Assembly (NCBI RefSeq): GCF_003253745.1
Contig: NZ_MZXV01000080.1
Location: forward strand, 248,001-312,000
Direction of reading: 5' to 3'
Length of the DNA stretch: 64,000 bases
From: Mesorhizobium kowhaii
GTDB lineage: Bacteria; Pseudomonadota; Alphaproteobacteria; Rhizobiales; Rhizobiaceae
The notes beneath the pieces are model-generated. The model did not search any database. It saw only the letters and a list, made by a program, of their open reading frames with translations, and was not told the DNA's origin. The position numbers were made by a program, and so were the translations under genes. This document shows positions 42,793 to 51,341 of the stretch, piece after piece; position 1 is the first letter of the stretch; each line of letters opens with the position of its first letter.

Positions 42793-43779
42793 ATGTTTGA
42801 CCATTCGTCCAAAATCCCGATCACCGGCGATCCACTGACAGACATCTTGCGCGGGCTGCGTCTCGATGGCGTCGAATATGGCCGCTGCGAACTGAAGGAG
42901 CCCTGGGGCATCCAGTTTCCGGCCCATCCGGCGGCGCGGTTCCATTTCATCGGCCGTAGAGGCTGCTGGCTGATGCAGCCGTCCGGCGAATGGGTGCAAC
43001 TCAATGCCGGCGATGCGGTGCTGCTGCCGCGCGGTGCGGCCCATGTGCTGGCCAGCGAGCCCGGCGCCCAGGCCTGGCCGATCCATGGTTACGAACTCGA
43101 AGAGGTCTGCAAGGACGTCTACTGCACGTCGAACGCAGAGATGTGCGACAAGGATTGCCAACCAGGAACGCTGCTGTTCTGCGCCAGCATGTATTTCAAC
43201 CTCGATGGCCTGCATCCCCTGCTCGGCATGATGCCGGACGTGATGCGCACGCATGAATTGGAAGCCTATGAGCCGGGCATTCCGCATCTGCTGGACTCGA
43301 TGGCACGCGAAGTGACGATGGAGCGTGTTGGCTCCGGCGGCATTCTGGCACGGCTGGCTGACGTGCTTGCCGCCACCGTCATCCGCTCCTGGGTCGAACG
43401 CGGCTGCGGCGACTCGTCCGGCTGGATCGCGGCGGTCAGGGACCGCGAGATCGGGCGCGTGCTGGCCGCCATCCATCTCGAACCGAACCACGACTGGACG
43501 GTCGAGTCGCTGGCCAGGATGATGGGCGCCTCGCGATCGGGATTTGCCGAGCGGTTCGCCACCATCGTTGGAGAAACGCCGGCAAAATACGTTACCCAGG
43601 TCAGAATGCACCAGGCGAGACAGTGGCTGGTCCGCGACCGGATGAAGATCTCCGTCGTTGCCGCGCGTCTCGGCTATGAATCGGATGCCGCCTTCAGCCG
43701 TGCCTTCAAGCGCGTCATCGGCTCGGCGCCCAGCCACCTTCGCGCCGAAGAACAGGCTGATATCCGCCAGCCCGGCTGA
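42793..43779 (+). CDS. AraC-family regulator with cupin sensor domain
   Basis: A 328-residue regulator. The N-terminal cupin-type domain (RFHFIGRRGCWLMQPSGEW, LNAGDAVLLPRGAAHVLAS) is followed by a dense cysteine cluster, EEVCKDVYCTSNAEMCDKDC then FCASMYF. The C-terminal double helix-turn-helix reads WTVESLARMMGASRSGFAER and ISVVAARLGYESDAAFSRAF. Five cysteines in about 26 residues hint at a metal or redox input. Start chosen at ATG 42793. Divergent from the MFS exporter. Confidence 0.9.
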   Translation: MFDHSSKIPITGDPLTDILRGLRLDGVEYGRCELKEPWGIQFPAHPAARFHFIGRRGCWLMQPSGEWVQLNAGDAVLLPRGAAHVLASEPGAQAWPIHGYELEEVCKDVYCTSNAEMCDKDCQPGTLLFCASMYFNLDGLHPLLGMMPDVMRTHELEAYEPGIPHLLDSMAREVTMERVGSGGILARLADVLAATVIRSWVERGCGDSSGWIAAVRDREIGRVLAAIHLEPNHDWTVESLARMMGASRSGFAERFATIVGETPAKYVTQVRMHQARQWLVRDRMKISVVAARLGYESDAAFSRAFKRVIGSAPSHLRAEEQADIRQPG

Positions 43780-43825
43780 GCCGATGCCTCGTTGCGCGCG
43801 TCGGCGGCGCCGAAGCAGCGCGTTC

Positions 43826-44590
43826 TCACCCCGCGTGGCGCAAATTGACGCCGCTGCCCTTGTCGAACAGCACCACCTTGTCCGGGTTCCAGGCAAAGCG
43901 CACCGGCTGCTCGATGGCGACATCGGTCCTCGCCGGCACCGTGGCGCGCAGCATTGCATCGCCGACGCGCAGCGTCAGGATCTTCTCGACGCCATGGTTC
44001 TCGACATCGTGGACACGCGCCTCGACCGGCGCGCCACTCTCAAGATAGACATCCTCGGGACGAATGCCGAAGACGAGCGGGCGACCATCAGCCGCCGCGC
44101 CCTCCTTGGCTCCCCCTGAAAAAGGCAGTTCGAAGTTCAGCGGCACCATCACCGCGCGGCCGTTGACGAGCTTGCCGTCGATCAGGTTCATCGGCGGCGA
44201 ACCGACGAAGCTCGCGACATAGGTGTCGCGCGGATTGTTGTAGATCTCGTGCGGCGTGCCGGTCTGGACGATGCGGCCATGGTTGAGCACGCCGACCTTG
44301 TCGCCCATCGACATCGCCTCGATCTGGTCGTGGGTAACGAACAGGAAGGTGGCGCCAAGCTGCATCTGCAGTTTCTTGAGTTCAGTGCGCAGCGCCTCGC
44401 GCAGTTTGGCATCGAGCGCCGACAGCGGTTCGTCCATCAGGAACACGCGCGGCTTGCGCACGATGGCGCGGCCGATGGAGACGCGCTGCATCTCGGCCGC
44501 CCGAAAGCCGGTCGGTCTTGCGGTCGAGCAAATGTTCGATCCGCAGCGTGCGGGCGGCGCGGTCGACGCGGTCCTTGATCTCGGCATCGG
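43826..44590 (-). pseudogene. decayed MalK/UgpC-type ABC ATPase
   Basis: This is the C-terminal two-thirds of a sugar ATPase: EMQRVSIGRAIVRKPRVFLM, DEPLSALDAKLR, VTHDQIEAMSMGDKV and a full MalK-type beta domain (GIRPEDVYLESGAPVEARVH). The preceding helical piece AEIKDRVDRAARTLRIEHLL...DRLSGG is in another frame. One extra G around 44495, exactly in the signature motif, separates them. Walker A and the Q-loop are absent. The homology stops at the palindrome at 44592. So the gene is both truncated and frameshifted. Positions of the frameshift could be checked by resequencing, but the N-terminal loss is clear. Confidence 0.85.
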
Positions 44591-44591
44591 G

Positions 44592-44612
44592 TCCTCCGGT
44601 CAAGCCGGAGGA
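44592..44612. repeat. palindromic repeat at the truncated end of the ATPase
   Basis: TCCTCCGG-TCAAG-CCGGAGGA is a perfect eight-base palindrome with flanking G/C. Such TCATCCTCCGGC-TTGA-type repeats are frequent between rhizobial genes. It marks where ATPase homology ends, so its insertion or a repeat-mediated deletion may have destroyed the gene. The stretch 44613-44698 shows nothing else. Confidence 0.6.
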
Positions 44613-44698
44613 TGACGGCGTGAGAGTTGAGAGGGCGACGCACACCGACCGTCGCGGACCGGCGCGAGCGCGACCTGCCGGATAGCGTCAGCTGCTGA

Positions 44699-45139
44699 TC
44701 ATCGCGCTGTCTTGTTGAGAGCGGTGACGACCAGCGCGAGAATCACCGCCGCGGCGGCGATTTCCCACACGAAAGCCTGCTTGTAGAAAGGCGGCGTGGC
44801 GAGCTGCGCCTTGCCGGCGAGAGTGTTGGGGTCCGGTGGATTGAGGAAGAAGACGCCGTAGAGATGCGCCGCCGTGATCGAAACCAGCAGCGCAATGCAG
44901 AAGACCAGCGCCACGACCAGCGCTACGGTCACCACACTGCGCACCTTGACGCCCGGCTGGGCCAACGGCAGCAGGTTGTTGATGAGTCCGGCAAGCACCA
45001 CGAGACCGCTGCCGACCGCGTACAGGCCGATGGAAAAGGGTTGGAAGATCAGCACCAGCGCCATGACGCCGAGGCCAATGATGAAGACCTCGAGGCAGTA
45101 CGCGCCGGCCCGGCTCATGCCGGAAGAACTGTCGCTCAT
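44699..45139 (-). CDS. four-helix membrane protein of an ABC importer operon
   Basis: A 146-residue membrane protein I cannot assign to a named family. Four hydrophobic segments: CLEVFIIGLGVMALVLIFQP, IGLYAVGSGLVVLAGLINNL, VVTVALVVALVFCIALLVSI and FVWEIAAAAVILALVVTALN. A periplasm- or cytoplasm-facing loop, NPPDPNTLAGKAQLATPP, joins the last two. Its start overlaps the stop of the ATPase gene by four bases, so it is made with the transporter. It may be an accessory subunit, as small membrane proteins are in the rhizobial glycerol importer. That is analogy, not homology. Confidence 0.75.
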   Translation of the reverse strand: MSDSSSGMSRAGAYCLEVFIIGLGVMALVLIFQPFSIGLYAVGSGLVVLAGLINNLLPLAQPGVKVRSVVTVALVVALVFCIALLVSITAAHLYGVFFLNPPDPNTLAGKAQLATPPFYKQAFVWEIAAAAVILALVVTALNKTAR

Positions 45140-46224
45140 GACCGCACCGCCTTTCCGGCGCCATCGAAGACATGGGTTTGCCTGGGATCGGGGCGTAGAT
45201 TCAGCGCCTCGCCGACCTTGACCCGCTGGCTTCTCGTCACCACGACGCGGATGTCGGCGCCTGCCGCCGTGCGGGCATGAATAAGGGTTTCGGCGCCCAT
45301 GGGCTCGATGAGCTCGGCCCGGGCGGAGATGGTGCCACGGTCCCCCGTATCGGTCGCGGTGAAGGCGCGGGGGCGGACACCGATCGTCACCTTGCCGGGC
45401 TGCAGGCGCGCGACCGCCGCGTCCGTGCGGATCGCCAGATTAATGCCGGCCACGGCCATCTCCGCCGTGCCATCGGCGAAGGTCTTGAGGTCGGCCTCGA
45501 GAAGATTCATCTGCGGCGTGCCGATGAAGCTCGCCACGAAAGCATTGGCGGGCTTGGCAAAAACCTCGTGCGGTGAGCCGACTTGCTCGATCAGGCCGTC
45601 CTTCATGATGGCGATGCGGTCGGCCATGGTGAGCGCTTCGAGCTGGTCATGGGTCACGATCACGGTCGCTTTGGAGAGGCCCTGCAGCACTTCCTTGATC
45701 TGGCCACGCATGCTCTGGCGCAGTTCGACATCGAGACGCGACAAGGGCTCGTCGAAGAGGAAGCAATTGGGGTCGCGGACGATGGCGCGGGCCATGGCGG
45801 CGCGCTGCTTTTCGCCCTCGGATATCTGGTTCGGCAGCCGGTCGAGAACGTGCTCCAAGTGGAGGATCGCGGCGACGCGGTTGACGCGGGCAGTCCGCTC
45901 AGCCCTGGAAATGCCGTCATGATAGAGCGGGAAGGCGATGTTCTCGCCGACCGATGCCGACGGGTAGAGCGCGTAGAACTGGAACACCATGGCGATGTCG
46001 CGCTTTTCGGGCGGCAGGTTGTTCATCACCTTGCCGGCGATGACGACCTCGCCGTCAGTGACGCTTTCCAGCCCGGCGATGACGCGCAGGGTCGTCGTCT
46101 TGCCACAGCCGGACGGGCCGAGAAGGCAGACGACCTCACCGGCGGCCACCGACAGGTCAACGTCCTTGACCGCGGTGAAGGAGCCGAAACGCTTGGTGAC
46201 TTTGCGGAGTTCGATGGTTGACAT
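45136..46224 (-). CDS. ABC importer ATPase A, with degenerate signature motif
   Basis: A 362-residue MalK/UgpC-type ATPase. Walker A GPSGCGKTTT, Q-loop MVFQFYALYP, Walker B CFLFDEP, D-loop SRLD and switch VTHDQLEALTMAD are all canonical. The signature, however, is ISEGEKQR instead of LSGGQQQR. A regulatory C-terminal beta domain follows (IGVRPRAFTATD). The partner ATPase encoded at 49790 has an intact signature but has lost its switch histidine, implying an asymmetric heterodimer. It lies one base after permease 2. Confidence 0.92.
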   Translation of the reverse strand: MSTIELRKVTKRFGSFTAVKDVDLSVAAGEVVCLLGPSGCGKTTTLRVIAGLESVTDGEVVIAGKVMNNLPPEKRDIAMVFQFYALYPSASVGENIAFPLYHDGISRAERTARVNRVAAILHLEHVLDRLPNQISEGEKQRAAMARAIVRDPNCFLFDEPLSRLDVELRQSMRGQIKEVLQGLSKATVIVTHDQLEALTMADRIAIMKDGLIEQVGSPHEVFAKPANAFVASFIGTPQMNLLEADLKTFADGTAEMAVAGINLAIRTDAAVARLQPGKVTIGVRPRAFTATDTGDRGTISARAELIEPMGAETLIHARTAAGADIRVVVTRSQRVKVGEALNLRPDPRQTHVFDGAGKAVRS

Positions 46225-46225
46225 C

Positions 46226-47164
46226 TCAGCGCTTCACGGTGCCGAAGGTAACGCCGCGCAACAGATGGTTTTGCAAGAAGAAGGTGACCAGGAAGACTGG
46301 GACGAGGAACAGGGTTTCGATGGCGGCAAGCAAAGTCCAGTCGGTGCCGCGTCCACCCGACGACACGGCCTGGTTCATGGCGACCGGGACCGTCCTCGTG
46401 TCGGGCCCCGAGAGCAACAGGGCGAAGAGGAACTCGTTCCAGGTGAGGATCAGGCCGAACACGAACGTGGCGGCGAGCCCGGCAATGACCTGGGGCAGGC
46501 AAATCTTGAAGAACACCCGCATTCCGGACGATCCGTCGATGCGGGCGGCATCCTCGACGTCTGGCGACAATTCATCGAAGAAGCTCTTCATCATCCAGAT
46601 GGTGAAGGCCAGGTTGAAGGCGGTGTAGAGCATGATGATGCCGAGATACGAGCCCGACAGGCCCACTACGCGGAACATCAGGATCACCGGAATGATCACC
46701 ACAATCGCCGGCAGCATGCGCGTGGTCAGGATGATGAACAGGTAGGTGTCATTGCCTTTCAGCGGATAGCGCGAGAAGCCGAAGGCCGCCAGGGTGCCGA
46801 TGACCAGCGCCAGCAGCACCGACGCCGAGGCGATGAAGATCGAGTTGAAGAAATAACGGTCGAATCCTGTCGCTTCCGGGGCACCGTCCGGCGTCATCGA
46901 GCGGGAAAAGACGGACCCAAAATTTTCGAGCGTGGGCTTGAACACAAAATGGTCCGGAATCAAGCCGAACAGCGACGTGGGCGACAGCGTCGGAGGCACC
47001 AGGAGCGCGTCGCCCTGCGGTTTGAAGGCGGTGAATATGATGAACAGCACCGGCAGAAAATAGATAAAGGCGACGACGGCCACGGCGAGCGTCCGCCCCC
47101 AGCCGGCCTTGTCTACTCCGCTGGCCCTGCCGAAGCCGAGCTTTCCCAATATCGATTCGGCCAC
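46226..47164 (-). CDS. sugar-type ABC transporter permease 2 (MalG type)
   Basis: A 312-residue inner-membrane permease. The first helix is TLAVAVVAFIYFLPVLFIIF. A long periplasmic loop (FKPTLENFGSVFSRSMTPDG) precedes the core, and the EAA loop is VEDAARIDGSSGMRVFFKIC. It pairs with permease 1 encoded just upstream, with three bases between the genes. Typical length and no defect. Confidence 0.93.
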   Translation of the reverse strand: MAESILGKLGFGRASGVDKAGWGRTLAVAVVAFIYFLPVLFIIFTAFKPQGDALLVPPTLSPTSLFGLIPDHFVFKPTLENFGSVFSRSMTPDGAPEATGFDRYFFNSIFIASASVLLALVIGTLAAFGFSRYPLKGNDTYLFIILTTRMLPAIVVIIPVILMFRVVGLSGSYLGIIMLYTAFNLAFTIWMMKSFFDELSPDVEDAARIDGSSGMRVFFKICLPQVIAGLAATFVFGLILTWNEFLFALLLSGPDTRTVPVAMNQAVSSGGRGTDWTLLAAIETLFLVPVFLVTFFLQNHLLRGVTFGTVKR

Positions 47165-47167
47165 GGG

Positions 47168-48229
47168 TCAGGCTCCCTGCGTACGGCGGTTTGCGAGGTA
47201 CAGGTAGAGGTTGGTGAGAACGATCACCATGAACAGCATCAGATAGGAGATCGCCGCGCCCTCACTCGTCTTGTTCTGCTCGTTGGCGATGCGGATCAAG
47301 TGATAGGAGATCGTCAGTGTGTCGTTGCCGCCCTTGGTGAGGAGGATGACGAGATCCGCCAGCTTGAATGCCTCGATGGTGCGGAAGAGAAGGGCCAACA
47401 TCAGAAGGCCGCGGATGTAGGGGAAGGTGATCATCCAGAATTGCCGCCAGCTGGAAATACGGTCGATGGCAGCGGCCTCGTAAAGGTATTTCGGCACCGA
47501 GACGAGGCCCGCCAGCACAAGGAGCATGACGAAGGGCGACCACATCCATGCGTCGGCGAAAACGATTCCCGCCACGGCACCGACTTTGTTGCTCATCAGG
47601 ATGAACTGGTTGCCGGAGATGGAATTGATGACGTAGCTGAGAATCCCGAATGTCGGGTCATAGTAGTAGGTGAAGAACACGCCAGAGGCGACAACCGAAA
47701 GCATCATCGGTGTCAGCACCAGGATCAACAAATACTTGCGCAGCGGAAATTGCTTGGCGAACAGGATGGCCAGCAGAAAGCCGACGATCATCTGCGCGGA
47801 GACGGTGAACACGACGAACATGGCGGTATTGATCAGCGCGCCCCAAGTCGCGTGAGCAGCGAGATCGTTGGTAAGGATCCGGACGTAGTTCCCGAGTCCG
47901 ACGAAGCGGATCGTCTGCTGGTTTGCCTGGTAGGCGAAGAACGAAAGGCCCAGCGACCACAGCAGGGGGAAGATATTCATCACAAACAGAACGGCGATTG
48001 CCGGAGCGACCAGCAGGGCGCCGAAGTAGTGGCGGCGATACGCGTTGACGGTAAATGCGGCCGCGACCAACGCCGCCGCGGCGCCCACCACCCAGAAGGA
48101 GACAGCCGCCGGCAAGCCCGCCATTGATATGGCCGACACGACGACAGCGACAGCGATGGCGAGTTTCCAGTTGTGGGCAACAACCGCGGTAAGGCGTGGT
48201 GTCAGCAGCGTGCTTGAAACAGCGGTCAT
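47168..48229 (-). CDS. sugar-type ABC transporter permease 1 (MalF type), extended N terminus
   Basis: A 353-residue permease, about 50 residues longer than usual MalF-type partners. Two extra hydrophobic segments (LAIAVAVVVSAISMAGLPAA and VSFWVVGAAAALVAAAFTVN) precede the normal first helix (ALLVAPAIAVLFVMNIFPLL). The EAA loop is LYEAAAIDRISSWRQFWMIT. The extension gives roughly eight helices in all, reminiscent of MalF of enteric bacteria. It follows the binding-protein gene after an 80-base gap holding a stem-loop. Confidence 0.92.
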   Translation of the reverse strand: MTAVSSTLLTPRLTAVVAHNWKLAIAVAVVVSAISMAGLPAAVSFWVVGAAAALVAAAFTVNAYRRHYFGALLVAPAIAVLFVMNIFPLLWSLGLSFFAYQANQQTIRFVGLGNYVRILTNDLAAHATWGALINTAMFVVFTVSAQMIVGFLLAILFAKQFPLRKYLLILVLTPMMLSVVASGVFFTYYYDPTFGILSYVINSISGNQFILMSNKVGAVAGIVFADAWMWSPFVMLLVLAGLVSVPKYLYEAAAIDRISSWRQFWMITFPYIRGLLMLALLFRTIEAFKLADLVILLTKGGNDTLTISYHLIRIANEQNKTSEGAAISYLMLFMVIVLTNLYLYLANRRTQGA

Positions 48230-48267
48230 GGGAGTCCGAAATATGGAGCGCCTGACGTGGCAATGAT

Positions 48268-48292
48268 GGGGAGCGGCTTTTGCCCGCTCCCC
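48268..48292 (-). other. stem-loop after the binding-protein gene
   Basis: GGGGAGCGG and CCGCTCCCC pair perfectly over nine bases around CTTTTGC. It lies 18 bases past the stop of the binding-protein gene and before permease 1, the same placement as the hairpins at 3253, 16214 and 28919. It likely raises binding-protein mRNA relative to the rest. Confidence 0.68.
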
Positions 48293-48309
48293 GCAGCTAT
48301 GTCGGAAGG

Positions 48310-49743
48310 TTACTGGATAAGGCCAGCGTTCTTCAGGAGGTCCTCCTGGAACTTGGCGATGTTATCCAGGGTGGTCTTGGCGTCCTGCTTGCCAGTGATG
48401 GCTAGGTCGTACTGGTCCTGCTGCTGGGTGAGCAGTTCGAAGAACTGCGGCACGTGCCACATGTCCTTCTGCCAGTCGAGCGAGTTCGCCCAGGCGCGGT
48501 CCCACGGACGATAGGTCACGTATTTCGGATCGCTGTAGACCGACTTGATCGCGGACTGGCCGCCGCCGGCGGCGAACTGGTGCTGGATATCGGGCGAGAG
48601 CCACCACTTCACGAAGCCCACCGCTTCCTTGATTTGCTCAGGCGTCGTCCAGGTGGTGAGAACGAAAGGCTGTCCGCCGATCTGTGACGTACGATTCACC
48701 TTGCCGTCGGGGCCGCGCAGGCCTGGCGCCAATCCGAACACCAGCTTGTCGGCAACCTTCGACGTCTTGGGATCGAGCGAGGCTTCGCCGAGACCGATCC
48801 AGTCGATGTTCATGGCCACCTTGCCTTCACGGAACAACTGGTCCGAGACGAAGATGTCCATGGTGCCGGTCTTGACCACCGGCGGCATGTACTTCAGCAA
48901 TTTGAGGAAATGCTCCATGCCCTCGATGGACTTCGGGGAGTTTACGACGCCTTCGGCATGTCCGGTCGGGGCCTTGGTTTCATCCCAGATGCCGCCGCCA
49001 TGCTCCCAGACGAACGTGTGGACCGAGCTCGTCGAGAAGTCGTAGCCTTTGCCTGCCTGATAGGCGATGCCGTAGAAATCGTCATCCAGCACCTGGCCGG
49101 CGAGCTTGTCGCCCTTCTTGCGCTGGAAGAATTCGCCAACATGCTCGAACGTGTTCCAGTCCATGGCGTCGATTTCTTCGCCGGTGCAGGGCAGCTTCTC
49201 ATTGTACTTCGCCTTGAAGGCGGCCTGCTCGTCGTCGTTGCAGAGCACGTCCTTGCGGCCGTAGGTGACCAGCACGTCCGGGAACTGCGGGAAGCCGTAG
49301 TAGTTCGGCGTGCTGTTGGGATAGGTCGAGTAGGCGTTGAGCACGGCGGGATGCATCGACTCCATCGTCGCCTTGAGTTCCGGGTCGGCATCGATGAGAT
49401 CGTTGATCTTGCGGAAGTAGCCGCCTTCGACGAAGGCGCCCAGCCACTGCGAGTCCGACACGATGAAGTTGTACTTCTTTTCGCCCGAGGTCAACGAGGC
49501 GTTGACGCGGGTGTAGAAATCCGGCCACGGAATGAAGTCGACATCGAGCTTCACGGTATTGCCAGACTTGGGCTTGTACTGCTCGTCGAAGAACTTCTTC
49601 ATAATGCGGGTCGGGGGCCAATCCGGCACCGCCATCGTCAACGTCACTTCTTCGGCAGAGGCATAGGTCACGCCTCCCACCAGTAGCGTGGCAGCGAAGC
49701 TTGCGGCTGTCGCTAGCCCTTTCACTTTGGTCATCGCCGTCAT
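48310..49743 (-). CDS. ABC importer substrate-binding protein (family 1, large)
   Basis: A 477-residue periplasmic protein. The signal peptide (KGLATAASFAATLLVGGVTYA, cleavage near ASAEE) starts at ATG 49743, seven bases after GGGAGGAAA. The mature start is VTLTMAVPDWPPTRIMKKFF. Internal features GKKYNFIVSDSQWLGAFVEG-type helix and TYGRKDVLCNDDEQ...LPCTGEE suggest a disulfide loop. The C-terminal region has KEAVGFVKWWLSPDIQHQFA. It is longer than ordinary family-1 proteins (about 420). Ligand unknown; carbohydrate or polyol probable. Second gene of the operon. Confidence 0.91.
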   Translation of the reverse strand: MTAMTKVKGLATAASFAATLLVGGVTYASAEEVTLTMAVPDWPPTRIMKKFFDEQYKPKSGNTVKLDVDFIPWPDFYTRVNASLTSGEKKYNFIVSDSQWLGAFVEGGYFRKINDLIDADPELKATMESMHPAVLNAYSTYPNSTPNYYGFPQFPDVLVTYGRKDVLCNDDEQAAFKAKYNEKLPCTGEEIDAMDWNTFEHVGEFFQRKKGDKLAGQVLDDDFYGIAYQAGKGYDFSTSSVHTFVWEHGGGIWDETKAPTGHAEGVVNSPKSIEGMEHFLKLLKYMPPVVKTGTMDIFVSDQLFREGKVAMNIDWIGLGEASLDPKTSKVADKLVFGLAPGLRGPDGKVNRTSQIGGQPFVLTTWTTPEQIKEAVGFVKWWLSPDIQHQFAAGGGQSAIKSVYSDPKYVTYRPWDRAWANSLDWQKDMWHVPQFFELLTQQQDQYDLAITGKQDAKTTLDNIAKFQEDLLKNAGLIQ

Positions 49744-49789
49744 TCGCGTTTCCTCCCTTGGTTAACCGGATTGCTTCTCGCCGTTCGCG

Positions 49790-50902
49790 TCAGGTCATTG
49801 CCTGGCCGCTCACGGCGCGGAAGACGTGGATTTTCCTGTTATCGATGGCGATCGATGCCGAATCGCCGGTCCTGATGCTGGCGGCGATCGCTTCCGGCAG
49901 CACCATGCGCAACATCTCGCCGCCGGCCTCGACCGAGACGATCGTGATGTCGCCGAGCGGTTCGACCAGATGCACTTTCGAGGCAACCCCGGCTTCGCCC
50001 TTGGCGGCGAGCCGAATGTCGCTCGGGCGAATGCCGATCAGCGCGGCCTCGCCGGCATCGGCAGTCTTTGGCGCCGTCGCCGGAACCAGAGTCCCGAGCG
50101 GCGTGTCGAAAGACCTGGTGTCGGCGCGCACCGAGGCCGCGAACAGATTCATGTGCGGCGAGCCGATCTTGCTGGCGACATAGGTATGGATCGGCTGCTC
50201 GTAAAGCTCGTCCGGCGTGCCGATCTGGACGATGCCGCCATCGCGCATGACGGCGATCGTCTCGCCCATCGAGAGAGCCTCGAGCTCGTCGGGCGTGGCA
50301 TAGATCACGGTCATGCCGAACTGGCGGTGCAGCCGCTTCAGCTCGGCGCGCGTCTCGTGCCGAAGCTTGGCGTCGAGATTGGTGAGCGGCTCATCGAGGA
50401 GAAGAATCTTTGGCCGGCGGATCAGGGAGCGGCCGAGCGCGACGCGCTGCTGCTCTCCGCCGGACAGGGTTGCCGGCTTGGCCTTCAGGCGGTGTGTCAG
50501 CTTCAGGATCTCGGCGGTCTCTTTCACCCGCTTGTCGATCTCGGCGCGCGCGGCTTTCTCCTCGCGCAGCGGATAGGCGAGATTGTCGTAGACCGTGAGG
50601 TGGGGGTAAAGCGCGAAAGACTGGAAGACCATCGAGATGCCGCGGCCGGCGATCGGCGCATGGGTCATGTCGCGGCCGCCGATCTCAAGCGTGCCGGAGT
50701 CGGCCTGGACGAGGCCGGCGATAGTGCGCAGCGTCGTCGTCTTGCCAACCGAGCTCGGCCCGAAGAGTACGAAGAAGCGGCCTTCGTCGACGGCGAAGCT
50801 CAGGTCGTTGATGGCGCGCACGGATCCATAGGCTTTGCTGAGCCCATCGAGGCGCAGCGCAATCCCCTTGCCGGCACTGGCGCGAGGCGACGTCTGCGTC
50901 AC
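49790..50902 (-). CDS. ABC importer ATPase B, lacking the switch histidine
   Basis: A 370-residue MalK/UgpC-type ATPase. It has Walker A GPSSVGKTTTL, Q-loop MVFQSFALYPHLT, an intact signature LSGGEQQRVALGRSL, Walker B ILLLDEP and D-loop TNLD. The switch region reads VIYATPDELEALSMGE: the usual VTHDQ histidine is replaced by proline. A C-terminal regulatory domain follows (GIRPSDIRLAAKGEAG). It opens the operon, 46 bases before the binding-protein gene, with TGGTnnnACCA operators upstream. It probably works as a heterodimer with ATPase A. Confidence 0.92.
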   Translation of the reverse strand: MTQTSPRASAGKGIALRLDGLSKAYGSVRAINDLSFAVDEGRFFVLFGPSSVGKTTTLRTIAGLVQADSGTLEIGGRDMTHAPIAGRGISMVFQSFALYPHLTVYDNLAYPLREEKAARAEIDKRVKETAEILKLTHRLKAKPATLSGGEQQRVALGRSLIRRPKILLLDEPLTNLDAKLRHETRAELKRLHRQFGMTVIYATPDELEALSMGETIAVMRDGGIVQIGTPDELYEQPIHTYVASKIGSPHMNLFAASVRADTRSFDTPLGTLVPATAPKTADAGEAALIGIRPSDIRLAAKGEAGVASKVHLVEPLGDITIVSVEAGGEMLRMVLPEAIAASIRTGDSASIAIDNRKIHVFRAVSGQAMT

Positions 50903-51009
50903 GATGCGCCACCTCGTGCGGACGGAACACGCGCCATCCGTGTGATCCTCCTCGCCCTGCCGAAATGGACTGCGGCTGTCATTCCCGATCCGCCTTTTCT
51001 TTCCTAATC

Positions 51010-51020
51010 TGGTATTACCA
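51010..51020. promoter_or_regulatory. FadR-type operator, pair 2 left
   Basis: TGGTATTACCA is identical to the 11-mer at 34921-34931. It lies 108 bases before the ATPase B start. The second site of the pair is 176 bases further at 51186. Confidence 0.62.
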
Positions 51021-51181
51021 ATTTAAGATGCTCGTCAAGCGCTTTCTTAAAATTTGCCGTCACCAAAATAAGCTGAAAACGTCCGCTATATGTCGGTATT
51101 TCCTTCATTTTTGGCAATTCTCCACCTTCATCCCGTTCGCAAAACGCCAATCCCCAAAATCACTGAAATCGCCGACCTTCA

Positions 51182-51200
51182 AATCTGGTCGAACCAGATT
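51182..51200. promoter_or_regulatory. FadR-type operator, pair 2 right
   Basis: AATCTGGTCGAACCAGATT is a perfect 19-base palindrome with eight-base arms around CGA. Its core equals that of the site at 35101. The region 50903-51341 between the transporter and the tetR-type gene is AT-richer than its surroundings and shows no supported gene, only these operators and, presumably, the operon promoter. Confidence 0.68.
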
Positions 51201-51341
51201 CGCCCCGAGCTACCGCGGCGACCGCCCCGGATTGCCCTCGACGACCCCCCAATCCGGTCCGCGTCGGGAGAAGTCTCATATCCTGCATCCGCCTTCGTCC
51301 AGCCCTCCTCCATGCCCAACTCACGCCGCCACCACCCCTGG

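Noticed and set aside
45989..48127. A 712-codon open frame on the plus strand
   Set aside because: It is antisense to two clear permease genes and part of an ATPase gene. Its product is rich in Asp, Glu, His, Arg and Gln, the usual signature of a shadow frame in GC-rich DNA.
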